A DNA stretch of 7,261 nucleotides from an uncultured Flavobacteriia bacterium (lineage in GTDB: Bacteria; Bacteroidota; Bacteroidia; Flavobacteriales; Flavobacteriaceae). The stretch lies in NCBI GenBank assembly GCA_946482495.1, contig CAMLRV010000111.1:1-7261 (forward strand). The letters run 5' to 3'. Shown here one piece after another: positions 1 to 7,261 of this stretch (the stretch's first letter is position 1; each line of letters starts with the position of its first letter). Made by a program: the position numbers and the translations under genes. The notes beneath the pieces are model-generated. The model was not told where the DNA came from, searched no databases, and saw nothing but the letters and a program-made list of their open reading frames with translations.

Positions 1-3000
1 CCAATAATATCCGTTGGTGTTTTCCTTCCAAAACATGCCTTTTGTATCATCTAAAATGGTGCTTTCACGTAAATGCTCGATGATTTTTTTTGCAAAAATT
101 TTATCATCAAAACGTTGTAAAACTAGTGCTAAAATTGTTTTTTGATACAAAGATTGTTGCAACCAGTTTTTCTTATAATCCGTTAATTGGATTTTTATAA
201 TGGAATCTTGTTTTTTAGATAATGGATGTGCTTTTAAGAAGAAACTTCTCGTATACAAGTAATGCAAATCAGTATAAATGTATCTGTTTGTTTTTGAAAT
301 TTGAAATTTTGAATCTAAATAGTTAATTCCTTTTGTTACGATGTCTTTAAACTTAGCTTCATTTTCTGGGTTTAATTTATTTAAGTGTCCAATTCCACTT
401 AAAATATGTCGAGTGATATATTCATTTTCATTACCAACAGCAAACCAGCTAAAGCCACCATTTTCACTTTGTTTTTCTTTCAATTTATTGAATAAAACAT
501 CATTTGTAGTTTTTAGTTTTGCAACATCTAATAAAGCTGAAATTCTTTTTTGAAGTTCATCATTATTTTCAACTAACCAAGGTGTTTCCGAAAGTAAAAC
601 CGATTTCAACTCTTCGTTCATTTTTATTTTCGAAGTTGGATTTTGTTTCCAATTTTCTAACAAAGATTTAATTTTCGGATTCTGATTAATTATTTTTTCA
701 GAAATTGAATTGGCAAATAATTTACTAAAAGTTTGTTCGGCACAATCGTGTTCGTATTCCATTAAATAGGGTAATGATTCAATAGCCGACCAAACTGGAT
801 TAGTAACCAAATTGATGCTAATTTTATGATTCACTTTGCTTTCCGAATTATTAGTTAACGCATCAAAAGTAAATGATTTCGAATCTTTTGCTTTTAACCA
901 AACCGGTTTTGATTCAGTAAGTAAAACCGAATTTTTAAAAACGGGTAAAATATTTTCTTCACCGTCTGTAAAGTTTCCAGCTTTTGCCACAATTTTATAT
1001 TGTAATCCCTGAATGTCTTTTGGAATTTTAATTTTCCATTCTATAGTTGTGCTTCCTTTTGCTTTACAAATGAAATTTTGAATTTCTTTTGTTTCAACAA
1101 ATGGAGTAATCGGATTTCCTGTTCCAGCATCAAATAATGTTAGTTTTGCAATTCCTGTTTTGACTTCGTTTAATAAGTTGGAAATTTTAGCAGTCACAAC
1201 TAGTTCGTCATTTTCTCTCACAAAACGAGGCATATTCGGAATTAGCATCAAATCTTTTTGCGCGATAATTTCTTTTGAAAATATACCTGATTCACCTGAT
1301 TTATTGTGAGCAAATAAATTTAATTTCCATCTTGTTAACGATTCTGGAGCTGTAAATTCTAGTACAAATTTTCCATGGTTATCTGTTTTGATATTTGGAT
1401 AGAAAAAAGCTGTTTCATTAAAGTTTTTACGTGTTTTAACTTCATCAATTAATTTTTGTACAGATTTAGTTGTCGTTATGATAATTACACCGTTTACTCC
1501 TTGTGATCCGTACAATGCTGCACCTTGAGGCCCTTTTAAAATACTCATGGATTCAACTGCCTCAGCTGGTAATTGACTTAAAACAGTTGCGGATGAAATT
1601 GCTCCGTCAATTACTACTAAAGCTTCGTTGTTACCATCTATAGTTCTATTTCCACGCAATACAATTTTATAATTGCCATCTGCTCGACTTACATTTAGTC
1701 CAGATACTTTTCCTTCTAAAGCTTGTATCGCATTTGGTGAATTAGATTGTGTGAGTGCGTAAGTTGAAATTTGTCTTGTTGATGAAACTACAGCATCTTT
1801 TGTTCTTCTTATATTTAATTCACCATTAATGACAATTTCTTTAATACGACCAAAATTTTTATCAATTAAATCTTCAAAATTTTTGTCTATTAATTTTCCA
1901 TTACCCAAAGTATCATATTCAATGTAACCATTTCCATCTTTACTATAATAATTGTCATATAGGAATTTCTCATAGTTAGTTAATTCAACTCCTTTTGATG
2001 TGTAGATTTTACTTTTTAATATCTCAGTAAATTTTTGTTTAGACTGGAAAATTATTTTTTTGTTTTTTATAAATAAGGTTTTGCTTTTATGATTTGAGTT
2101 TTTAGATATTAACATTAAATTGTTTTCAGATGTATTATCAATATTAATATTTAAATCATTGTTTTTATTTACTTTATATACATATTTATTATTGTTGTCA
2201 TTGATTTCTAAAATATCATTGATTTTTGCATTTATTGTAAAGTTCCCTAAAAAGTTGGAGCTTGTAGATTCATAATTTGTTGGAGAATAAATGTAAAATG
2301 GGGTTAAAAATTCATTTTTTGATATTATTTTCCCGCTGATTTCAGTGTTTTCATTTCCTGTTTTCAAGGTTTGCAAATAAACTCTATTGTCTTGAAGTCC
2401 AAACCATTTTAAATATTGTTGTTCTTCAAAATTGAAATGAATTGTTTTTTTATCTGAATCGGTGAAGTAAAAGTTAGCTTCTAAATTATAGTAGTTTCCG
2501 TTTATTGGAAATTCAATATAATTTCTTTCTTTTTGAAATCTGTCCCAATTCAATTGGGCAAAATCATCTAACGCTGTATCGTACATACTTGCTAAAATTT
2601 CAGATTCTAATTTTGAATTCAAAACTTTAAATTGCCAATTTTCAGTACTTCCAGGTTCAATTTTATTACGCATAGCAATAATTTCGAATTGTAATTTTTT
2701 ATCATTATTGTTAAAAAACAACGTGTGATTTTCAGTGAAAAGACGAGATTCATAATAAGAGAAAAAGTAAAATCCAATTCTGTCTTTTGGTTTGTTAAAT
2801 TTTAAAATAGCTTCTCCATTTTGCAACTGAATAATATGCTCTTTTGTAACTTTATTTTGGTCATTATATTCAAAACAAGTAATTACTAAATTGCTAATTT
2901 TAGATTTTAATGTAATTTTTATTTTATCAGATTTGTCGCTATATTCTTCAAAATAACTGAATAACTTATCTTTTGAAGCAAATGGAAGTTTAGAAGTTAC

Positions 3001-5781
3001 TTGAATTCTTTTATAAAATTTAATTTCGTTTTTATTGTCGTCAAATGATTCCGCTTCTAAAGAATAAGTTCCACATTCTAAAAAGTCAATGTTTACGATA
3101 TTAGAAATATTTGTATCAAAATCAATTGTTTTAATTAAGACTTTAGCTTCTTTTTCTCTGTATTTTTCGTAAGGAAATAATTTTGCATATTGTATGCTAT
3201 CTATAGTTTCAATTTCAGGAATTCCAAATTGTCTATAAAACAGATTTTGTGAAGTATCTGTTTTGTAAATTTTAATTTTTCCAGTTACATTTTTAGGAAC
3301 ATTATTATACGTTTTTGCAGAAATAGAAATGTTTTTTTTGTCTTCTATATTCATTCTATAATCCGAATCAATTTCTAAATAAAATTGCTTTTTGGTAATG
3401 GTTACTCCTTTTTCTGCAGTTCTAGTTTCTCCATTTATATCAATTACTTCAATAGTAACTTCAAAATCTAATTTGTAGTTATTAGACTTAATTTTAATAG
3501 TATCGGTAGGAATGTTTATTTCAAAACTACCATCAATATTTGTTTTGACTTGAATCGGGTTAAATTTATAATTGTTGAAAATAAAATCTTCTTTTTTATG
3601 TAAAATTACTGTTGCATTTACTGTTGCTTCAGAAATGCTATTCCCAGCTAAACCTTGTGCTTTTCCTTTTATAATTATTGTATTCCCTAACTTCAATTCT
3701 TCTGTAGTCGGATTCATTTTTACTTCAAAAGTTGGTCGTTTGTATTCTTCCACTTTAAAATCAAAATCACCATCCTCAAAATCTACATTATCCCAAAAAC
3801 TATGCTCGTCTTCCTTTTCGTTATAGTATTTGGAATCTTTTTCGTAATTATCAGGTTCTTCAATAGTGACTGAATATTCGCCAGTTAGACCATTTTTAGG
3901 TATAGTAAATTCTCCCGTAAATGAACCAAATTCATTGGTTTGAACTTCAAAAGAAGTTACTTCGTCATTTTCAGGATTTTCAATTATTACATTTACAGTA
4001 ACATAAGGAACTACACTAGATTTATAATTTTTTTCTTGAACAACAATGCCTTTATAAAACATTTTTTGCCCAGGTCTGTAAATGGCTCTATCAAAGTATA
4101 AATATGCTTTTGCTGTAAAGTTTTCCTCTTCTTCTGCTGATAAATCTAGGTCTGAAGATTTAGTTCTGATATAATCTATTAATGTATCTTTTTGATGTGT
4201 GATATTAATAGGAAATGAAGTTTCTTTGCCTTTAACATATAAAGGTTGTTCTAAAGTGATTTTTCCATCTTTTCCAGATTTATAGATGGAATTATTAAAT
4301 TTGATTTCTACATTTTCAACTGGTACTCCAGTTTTTCTGTCTCTGAAATACAAGAATTCTTTGTTGTATTTTTCATCTTTAAAATAAATTAAATCACTGC
4401 AATTAATTGTTTGATAAGCAAAACTATAATTACCATTTTTTTGAGGTGTCCCAAAAACAACTAAATACCTTCCAGAATTAAAAGATTCCAATAAAATTTC
4501 TGTTGAAGATTCAAAATAATCCTCTGTTTTTGGTAAAGTTCTAAAATAGGATTGAACGGCATTGTGTGAGTTTATGAAATTTAAAACTATTGAATCTGTT
4601 TTAAAATTTTGTAATTCATTTAAAGAAATTTTATAGTAACTAATTGATAGAGTATCTATATTTTTGAAGTTAACATAAGCACGTATATTTTCTTGTGGGT
4701 AAACTTCTTTTTTAATCTTTACAGATAATTCCTTAGCGAGAATTTCTTCTTTTAAGTTAAAAGCTTTTGTATAAACTGGTGGATTTTTTTTATCCATTAA
4801 TAATTTATCAAGTATTGAAATGGCTTTGATTTTGTTTTCATTATTGAGTTTTTTATCTGAAAACTTATTATATATCTCTGCAATTGTAAAGTCAATTTCT
4901 TGTTTGTACTTTGGGTTGTTAAAATAGTTTTTACAATCTTCAAGATGTTTAATATTTGAAAGATTTAAACTTGTTTTTCCGATAACGTATTTGATTCTTT
5001 TGAAAAGATTTTGCTCTGTATTAATGGTGTTTCTTTCTAGATTCTGTAGTAATTTGACAATTTTTTTATCTCGTATATTGGTTATTGAATCAAATTTTGT
5101 ATTAATAAATATCGATGATTTTGATAAAAGTTTTTCGTCAAAATCTAAATTGGAATAATATCCGAATTCGTTTAAATTTTTAGTTTGAAGAATATAATTT
5201 TCCATCAAAAAATCATAAAGTGTTTTATTGGTGTTTTGATAAGTAGGATCTGTTAATGTTATTAATTCCTCGTAATCTGATGCTTTTATAGTGTTTAAAA
5301 AGATGATATTTTCAACTGATTTTTCAAAACTAGTTTCTATTTTATTTAGAAATTTGTTTTTATCCCAAAGTTTGATGTCTGTGCTTGAAGTATCTGACAT
5401 GGTATAGTTATAGCCAATTTTATAACTATTTTTGTCGTAATAGTTAGACAACTTTGTGGCATAATATTGATATAAAAATACTTTTCCAATTTCAGAACTA
5501 TTATTTATTTCGCTTTCAATATCAGTAAAAAAGTTAATTTCAGAATTTTCTACTAATATGTTTTTAAATTTTGATAGGTAAATAAAGCTTTTTACTTGCT
5601 GAATATCATTCTTTTGTTTTAAAGCAATTTTATGAATTTCAGAAACTTTTTCATTAGCACTTTTGGTTTTACCATCTAGTTCTAATTGGTATACTTCATT
5701 CCATTTTTTGTTAAAATTCTGTGAGTAAGTTGGTAAGATTGTAAAAAAAGCAATAGCTAATACAGTAATTATTTTGTTCAT
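1..5781 (-). CDS. Alpha-2-macroglobulin family protein with inserted SusC-like plug module (C-terminus beyond window)
   Basis: A large exported protein of the bacterial A2M family, which entraps proteases and reacts with them through a Cys-Gln thioester. The frame is open for 1927 codons; I checked every in-frame triplet and found no stop or frameshift. Residues 1-20 are a Sec signal peptide (cleavage after TYS) without a lipobox, so the protein is probably not a lipoprotein, unlike E. coli YfhM. Residues 21-350 are mostly helical. Macroglobulin domains follow: an MG2-type domain with YLYFDRAIYRPGQ (560-572), then VEEYKRPTFEV (677-687). A bait-type region has MRNKIEPGSTENW (1037-1049) and ASMYDTALDDF (1064-1074). 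A regulatory-like plus plug module lies at about 1148-1439. The A2M core resumes with RKNFNETAFFYP (1451-1462) and PESLTRW (1479-1485). The thioester motif is CAEQ (1680-1683), followed by SETPWLV (1731-1737) and NGGFSWF (1774-1780). The end of the thioester domain and the C-terminal domain are off the window. Family confidence is high; the target protease is unknown. Confidence 0.96.
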   Translation of the reverse strand, partial: MNKIITVLAIAFFTILPTYSQNFNKKWNEVYQLELDGKTKSANEKVSEIHKIALKQKNDIQQVKSFIYLSKFKNILVENSEINFFTDIESEINNSSEIGKVFLYQYYATKLSNYYDKNSYKIGYNYTMSDTSSTDIKLWDKNKFLNKIETSFEKSVENIIFLNTIKASDYEELITLTDPTYQNTNKTLYDFLMENYILQTKNLNEFGYYSNLDFDEKLLSKSSIFINTKFDSITNIRDKKIVKLLQNLERNTINTEQNLFKRIKYVIGKTSLNLSNIKHLEDCKNYFNNPKYKQEIDFTIAEIYNKFSDKKLNNENKIKAISILDKLLMDKKNPPVYTKAFNLKEEILAKELSVKIKKEVYPQENIRAYVNFKNIDTLSISYYKISLNELQNFKTDSIVLNFINSHNAVQSYFRTLPKTEDYFESSTEILLESFNSGRYLVVFGTPQKNGNYSFAYQTINCSDLIYFKDEKYNKEFLYFRDRKTGVPVENVEIKFNNSIYKSGKDGKITLEQPLYVKGKETSFPINITHQKDTLIDYIRTKSSDLDLSAEEEENFTAKAYLYFDRAIYRPGQKMFYKGIVVQEKNYKSSVVPYVTVNVIIENPENDEVTSFEVQTNEFGSFTGEFTIPKNGLTGEYSVTIEEPDNYEKDSKYYNEKEDEHSFWDNVDFEDGDFDFKVEEYKRPTFEVKMNPTTEELKLGNTIIIKGKAQGLAGNSISEATVNATVILHKKEDFIFNNYKFNPIQVKTNIDGSFEINIPTDTIKIKSNNYKLDFEVTIEVIDINGETRTAEKGVTITKKQFYLEIDSDYRMNIEDKKNISISAKTYNNVPKNVTGKIKIYKTDTSQNLFYRQFGIPEIETIDSIQYAKLFPYEKYREKEAKVLIKTIDFDTNISNIVNIDFLECGTYSLEAESFDDNKNEIKFYKRIQVTSKLPFASKDKLFSYFEEYSDKSDKIKITLKSKISNLVITCFEYNDQNKVTKEHIIQLQNGEAILKFNKPKDRIGFYFFSYYESRLFTENHTLFFNNNDKKLQFEIIAMRNKIEPGSTENWQFKVLNSKLESEILASMYDTALDDFAQLNWDRFQKERNYIEFPINGNYYNLEANFYFTDSDKKTIHFNFEEQQYLKWFGLQDNRVYLQTLKTGNENTEISGKIISKNEFLTPFYIYSPTNYESTSSNFLGNFTINAKINDILEINDNNNKYVYKVNKNNDLNINIDNTSENNLMLISKNSNHKSKTLFIKNKKIIFQSKQKFTEILKSKIYTSKGVELTNYEKFLYDNYYSKDGNGYIEYDTLGNGKLIDKNFEDLIDKNFGRIKEIVINGELNIRRTKDAVVSSTRQISTYALTQSNSPNAIQALEGKVSGLNVSRADGNYKIVLRGNRTIDGNNEALVVIDGAISSATVLSQLPAEAVESMSILKGPQGAALYGSQGVNGVIIITTTKSVQKLIDEVKTRKNFNETAFFYPNIKTDNHGKFVLEFTAPESLTRWKLNLFAHNKSGESGIFSKEIIAQKDLMLIPNMPRFVRENDELVVTAKISNLLNEVKTGIAKLTLFDAGTGNPITPFVETKEIQNFICKAKGSTTIEWKIKIPKDIQGLQYKIVAKAGNFTDGEENILPVFKNSVLLTESKPVWLKAKDSKSFTFDALTNNSESKVNHKISINLVTNPVWSAIESLPYLMEYEHDCAEQTFSKLFANSISEKIINQNPKIKSLLENWKQNPTSKIKMNEELKSVLLSETPWLVENNDELQKRISALLDVAKLKTTNDVLFNKLKEKQSENGGFSWFAVGNENEYITRHILSGIGHLNKLNPENEAKFKDIVTKGINYLDSKFQISKTNRYIYTDLHYLYTRSFFLKAHPLSKKQDSIIKIQLTDYKKNWLQQSLYQKTILALVLQRFDDKIFAKKIIEHLRESTILDDTKGMFWKENTNGYYW
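733..744 (-). other. Thioester motif Cys-Ala-Glu-Gln of the A2M protein
   Basis: Codons TGT GCC GAA CAA encode C1680-A-E-Q1683 in the context EYEHDCAEQTFSK. In the A2M/complement family the Cys and Gln side chains form the internal thioester that couples covalently to attacking proteases. Both residues are intact, so this copy is predicted to be chemically active, unlike bacterial paralogues that have lost the Cys. Confidence 0.92.
1465..1839 (-). other. TonB-dependent receptor plug-like domain (SusC/RagA type) inside the A2M protein
   Basis: Residues 1315-1439 match the plug of SusC/RagA outer-membrane receptors in order: EIVING start, ALEGKVSGLNV (1354-1364), LRGNRTIDGNN (1376-1386), VVIDG (1389-1393), ILKGPQGAALYGSQGVNGV (1414-1432), then IIITTTK. 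In SusC proteins this domain plugs a beta-barrel. Here no barrel follows, and the A2M core resumes within about ten residues. The segment lies between the bait-type region and the A2M core, close to where eukaryotic macroglobulins carry their protease bait. I recall similar arrangements annotated in other Bacteroidota A2M proteins, but cannot verify that here. Its role is unknown; protein-protein docking at the outer membrane is a reasonable guess. Confidence 0.88.
2161..2340 (-). other. Degenerate carboxypeptidase-regulatory-like (beta-sandwich) domain within the A2M protein
   Basis: Residues 1148-1207 begin ISGKIISKNEFLTPFYIY and continue with SSNFLGNFTINA and NDILEI. This follows the pattern of the regulatory-like domain that precedes the plug in SusC proteins (G-x-V opening, a TD-x-x-GNF turn, then a G-D-x-L strand), although several usual residues, such as the Gly-Val of the second strand, are missing. 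It sits after the QYLKWFGL segment that ends the bait-type region. About 110 residues of poorly conserved, Lys/Asn/Ser-rich linker separate it from the plug, more than in SusC. The assignment rests on pattern recognition only. Confidence 0.55.
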
Positions 5782-5835
5782 AGAGTTAGTTTTCAGATAT
5801 AGATGGAATTTTTAGCAAAAAGGTTGGGAGGGCTT

Positions 5836-5855
5836 TTAATTTTTTTTAAAATTAA
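5836..5855. repeat. AT-only inverted repeat, 8-bp arms, T4 loop
   Basis: TTAATTTT at 5836-5843 is the reverse complement of AAAATTAA at 5848-5855, with TTTT between. It is a perfect 8-bp stem but made only of A and T, so it may be a by-product of base composition. It lies between divergent starts, so a terminator role is not expected. Confidence 0.4.
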
Positions 5856-5889
5856 GAAAAAGTATTACGCAAAACGTTGCTTTTTCTTA
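5853..5889. repeat. Inverted repeat with 10-bp perfect arms in the divergent promoter region
   Basis: TAAGAAAAAG at 5853-5862 is the exact reverse complement of CTTTTTCTTA at 5880-5889, across a 17-bp spacer. The spacer and right arm contain a second, nested palindrome, GCAA-AACG-TTGC (5869-5880). The right arm runs into the proposed -7 box at 5888-5895. This could be an operator read symmetrically for both divergent genes, or a hairpin. No transcription start or regulator is known from the sequence, so the function is inference. Confidence 0.5.
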
Positions 5890-5895
5890 CATTTG
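5888..5895 (+). promoter_or_regulatory. Candidate Bacteroidota -7 promoter box for the rightward operon
   Basis: TACATTTG matches the Bacteroidota sigma-70 -7 consensus TAnnTTTG perfectly and lies 16 bp before the ATG at 5912. Transcription would begin only a few bases before the start codon. No TTTG -33 element is found at the expected distance of about 20 bp, so the call is tentative. Confidence 0.35.
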
Positions 5896-5911
5896 AACAT
5901 ATTTTTATTTC

Positions 5912-6880
5912 ATGCAAAAAGCATTTTTATTTGTAGTTTTTTTACTTGTATTTTCTTGTAAAGAGAATCCAAAAAATTCCGTTTCATTTTATTATTGGAA
6001 AACTAAATTTAAGTTATCTCCAAAAGAAGCACAGACTTTAAAAGATAATAAAGTAACACAGTTGTATGTTCGTTATTTTGATGTGGCATTGCAAAATAAT
6101 ATTCCATTTCCTGTGAAACCAATTCGTTTCGAAACGAAGTTGGTTCAGCAAAAAATTATCCCAACTATTTTTATCAAAAATGAAGTTTTTTTATTTCAAA
6201 AAACAGACATTGATCAATTGAGTTCAAATATTTTGAAGTTAATTCAACAGATTAATTTAGCAAACAAGATTCCTAATTCTGAAATTCAAATTGACTGCGA
6301 TTGGTCTTTGGAAAGTAAGGATAAATATATGCAGTTTTTGAAAATATTAAAAGCAAAATATAAAAAAACGGTTTCAACAACCATACGTTTGCATCAAATT
6401 AAATATTTCGAAAAAACGAAAGTTCCACCTGTAGATTATGGAGTATTAATGCTTTATAATATTGGAAGTGTTAACGCAAAAGGAGAAAAAGCTATTTATG
6501 ATAAAGAAATTGCAATGCAATATTTGCCGTATTTGAAAAAATATCCTTTACGGTTAAAAACAGCTTTGCCAATTTTCTCTTGGTTAGTGCAAACAAGAGA
6601 TGGAAAAGTTGTGCAAATTATTTCCAAGAAAAATATAAATGATTACCAAAATAAAATTACTTTTGATAGCGATTATCTAAAACACGTTGTAACTAAAAGT
6701 GGCATAGCTTTTGGTGATTTTTATAAACAAAACGATATATTATTTGAAGAATCTATTTCGCCAGATGATATTGATGAAATGAAGAACTTAATTCATAAAT
6801 ACAGTAAACAGCCCCAAACAGAATTTATTTATTACGATTTAGACGAAAAAAATTTAAACAAAAATGAATACAATTTTTAA
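5912..6880 (+). CDS. Putative outer-membrane lipoprotein, beta/alpha-barrel (DUF3142-like)
   Basis: A 322-residue protein of unknown function. Residues 1-15 are a short hydrophobic signal ending VFS, followed by Cys16, a relaxed Bacteroidota lipobox for signal peptidase II. The following K17-E18 only partly resembles the lipoprotein surface-export signals known from Flavobacteriia. The mature part alternates strands and helices like a TIM barrel: SFYYWKTKF (25-33), VTQLYVRYFDV (48-58), KIIPTIFIKN (81-90), EIQIDCDW (124-131), TVSTTIRLH (153-161), DYGVLMLYNIG (175-185) and LRLKTALPIFSW (213-224). The acidic strand IDCDW followed by a helix and a T-T-x-R-L strand resembles DUF3142 proteins, which look like glycosidase-type barrels; this is recognition by eye. 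The ATG is the first after an in-frame TGA at 5894 and is followed directly by the signal peptide. The gene overlaps the next one by 17 bp. Confidence 0.85.
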   Translation: MQKAFLFVVFLLVFSCKENPKNSVSFYYWKTKFKLSPKEAQTLKDNKVTQLYVRYFDVALQNNIPFPVKPIRFETKLVQQKIIPTIFIKNEVFLFQKTDIDQLSSNILKLIQQINLANKIPNSEIQIDCDWSLESKDKYMQFLKILKAKYKKTVSTTIRLHQIKYFEKTKVPPVDYGVLMLYNIGSVNAKGEKAIYDKEIAMQYLPYLKKYPLRLKTALPIFSWLVQTRDGKVVQIISKKNINDYQNKITFDSDYLKHVVTKSGIAFGDFYKQNDILFEESISPDDIDEMKNLIHKYSKQPQTEFIYYDLDEKNLNKNEYNF

Positions 6881-7261
6881 TTCCATTTATTTAAAATCTT
6901 CAGTTATAATTATTAGTTTAGTTAGTATTTTTTCTATTTCTGGAGGTGATTATGATGAATCATATTATGAGAATCAAAATTCTACATTTACACCCGAAGC
7001 ATTTGTAGATCAAAAATCTAGCGAGCCTTTATTTTTCTCAAATGTGATAGTTTACGGATCTGAAAATTATTGGTCAAGTCATTCAGATCGTTTTGTGAAA
7101 TATCAGGTGGATGATTGGAATAGCTATTTAAATAATGAAATTTCTAAAGAAAAATTAAAAACTATTATTGGCTCTGATTCTTTAAATGAAGAGGTTACTA
7201 AGGTTTGTACTGCCATAAAAAATAAAAAAGCTAATAGTACAAGCAAACAATACAATTTGGA
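6864..7261 (+). CDS. Exported protein of unknown function (C-terminus beyond window)
   Basis: I do not recognise this protein. The visible 132 codons begin with MNTIFNSIYLKSS and a hydrophobic stretch VIIISLVSIFSIS (14-26), a signal peptide or N-terminal anchor. The mature part starts GGDYDESYYEN, then FTPEAFVDQ, EPLFFSNVIVYGSENYW and a more helical, Lys/Asn-rich segment from about residue 80, including VDDWNSYLNNEISKEKL. There is no lipobox cysteine. The start is well fixed: an in-frame TAA lies at 6855-6857 and the ATG at 6864 is the only start codon after it. It begins inside the last codons of the lipoprotein gene in another frame, indicating translational coupling and joint function in the envelope. 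The frame is still open at the window edge. Confidence 0.82.
   Translation, partial: MNTIFNSIYLKSSVIIISLVSIFSISGGDYDESYYENQNSTFTPEAFVDQKSSEPLFFSNVIVYGSENYWSSHSDRFVKYQVDDWNSYLNNEISKEKLKTIIGSDSLNEEVTKVCTAIKNKKANSTSKQYNL

Larger units (their letters stand above)
5782..5911. promoter_or_regulatory. Divergent intergenic region
   Basis: These 130 bp separate the A2M start codon (5781, leftward) from the lipoprotein start (5912, rightward), so both promoters must lie here or inside the neighbouring genes. The region is extremely AT-rich apart from a G-rich patch around 5823-5833. It contains two inverted repeats and a rightward -7 box, listed separately. I found no convincing -33/-7 pair for the A2M gene: the nearest candidates have spacers that are too short. 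Neither start codon has a Shine-Dalgarno sequence, which is usual for Bacteroidota. Confidence 0.7.

Noticed and set aside
341..553. Plus-strand open frame of 70 codons
   Set aside because: It lies wholly antisense to the thioester-domain part of the A2M gene, which has strong motifs in its own frame; the peptide has no recognisable features.
1465..1839. A separate TonB-dependent receptor gene or a gene fusion error
   Set aside because: The plug lies in one continuous frame with A2M sequence on both sides, without stops or frameshifts, and the A2M core resumes with its conserved motifs.
3572..3826. Plus-strand open frame of 84 codons
   Set aside because: It is antisense to the macroglobulin domain region containing the VEEYKRP motif, so it is a shadow frame.
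5836..5855. Rho-independent terminator
   Set aside because: The hairpin has no G or C in its stem and lies between divergent gene starts, where no transcript is expected to end.
5782..5880. Leftward promoter for the A2M gene (TTTG with TAATTTTA, or TTTTTG with TATATCTG)
   Set aside because: The spacers are about 15 and 14 bp, shorter than usual for Bacteroidota promoters, and the -7 boxes each have a mismatch; not convincing enough to list.

Overview
The window looks like chromosomal DNA from a member of the Bacteroidota, most probably Flavobacteriaceae. The sequence is very AT-rich, starts lack a Shine-Dalgarno sequence, and the largest gene encodes an alpha-2-macroglobulin (A2M) family protein of the Bacteroidota type carrying a SusC/RagA-like TonB-receptor plug segment. 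No RNA genes, mobile elements or CRISPR arrays were seen.

Positions 5781 down to 1 (minus strand) are one uninterrupted reading frame of 1927 codons that runs off the left edge. It encodes an exported A2M-family protein, a large envelope protein of the class that traps proteases. A Sec signal peptide is followed by a helical N-terminal region, macroglobulin domains, a bait-region-type domain, an inserted carboxypeptidase-regulatory-like plus plug module, the A2M core domain, and a thioester domain with an intact Cys-Ala-Glu-Gln motif. The C-terminal part lies outside the window.

Positions 5782-5911 are a 130-bp divergent intergenic region. It holds two AT-rich inverted repeats and a Bacteroidota-type -7 box for the rightward genes.

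From 5912 to the right edge two plus-strand genes overlap by 17 bp and are probably one operon. The first is a 322-residue lipoprotein that looks like a beta/alpha barrel of the DUF3142 kind. The second is an exported protein I do not recognise, cut by the window edge. The divergent layout suggests, but does not prove, that the A2M protein and these two envelope proteins are co-regulated or act together at the cell surface or in the periplasm.
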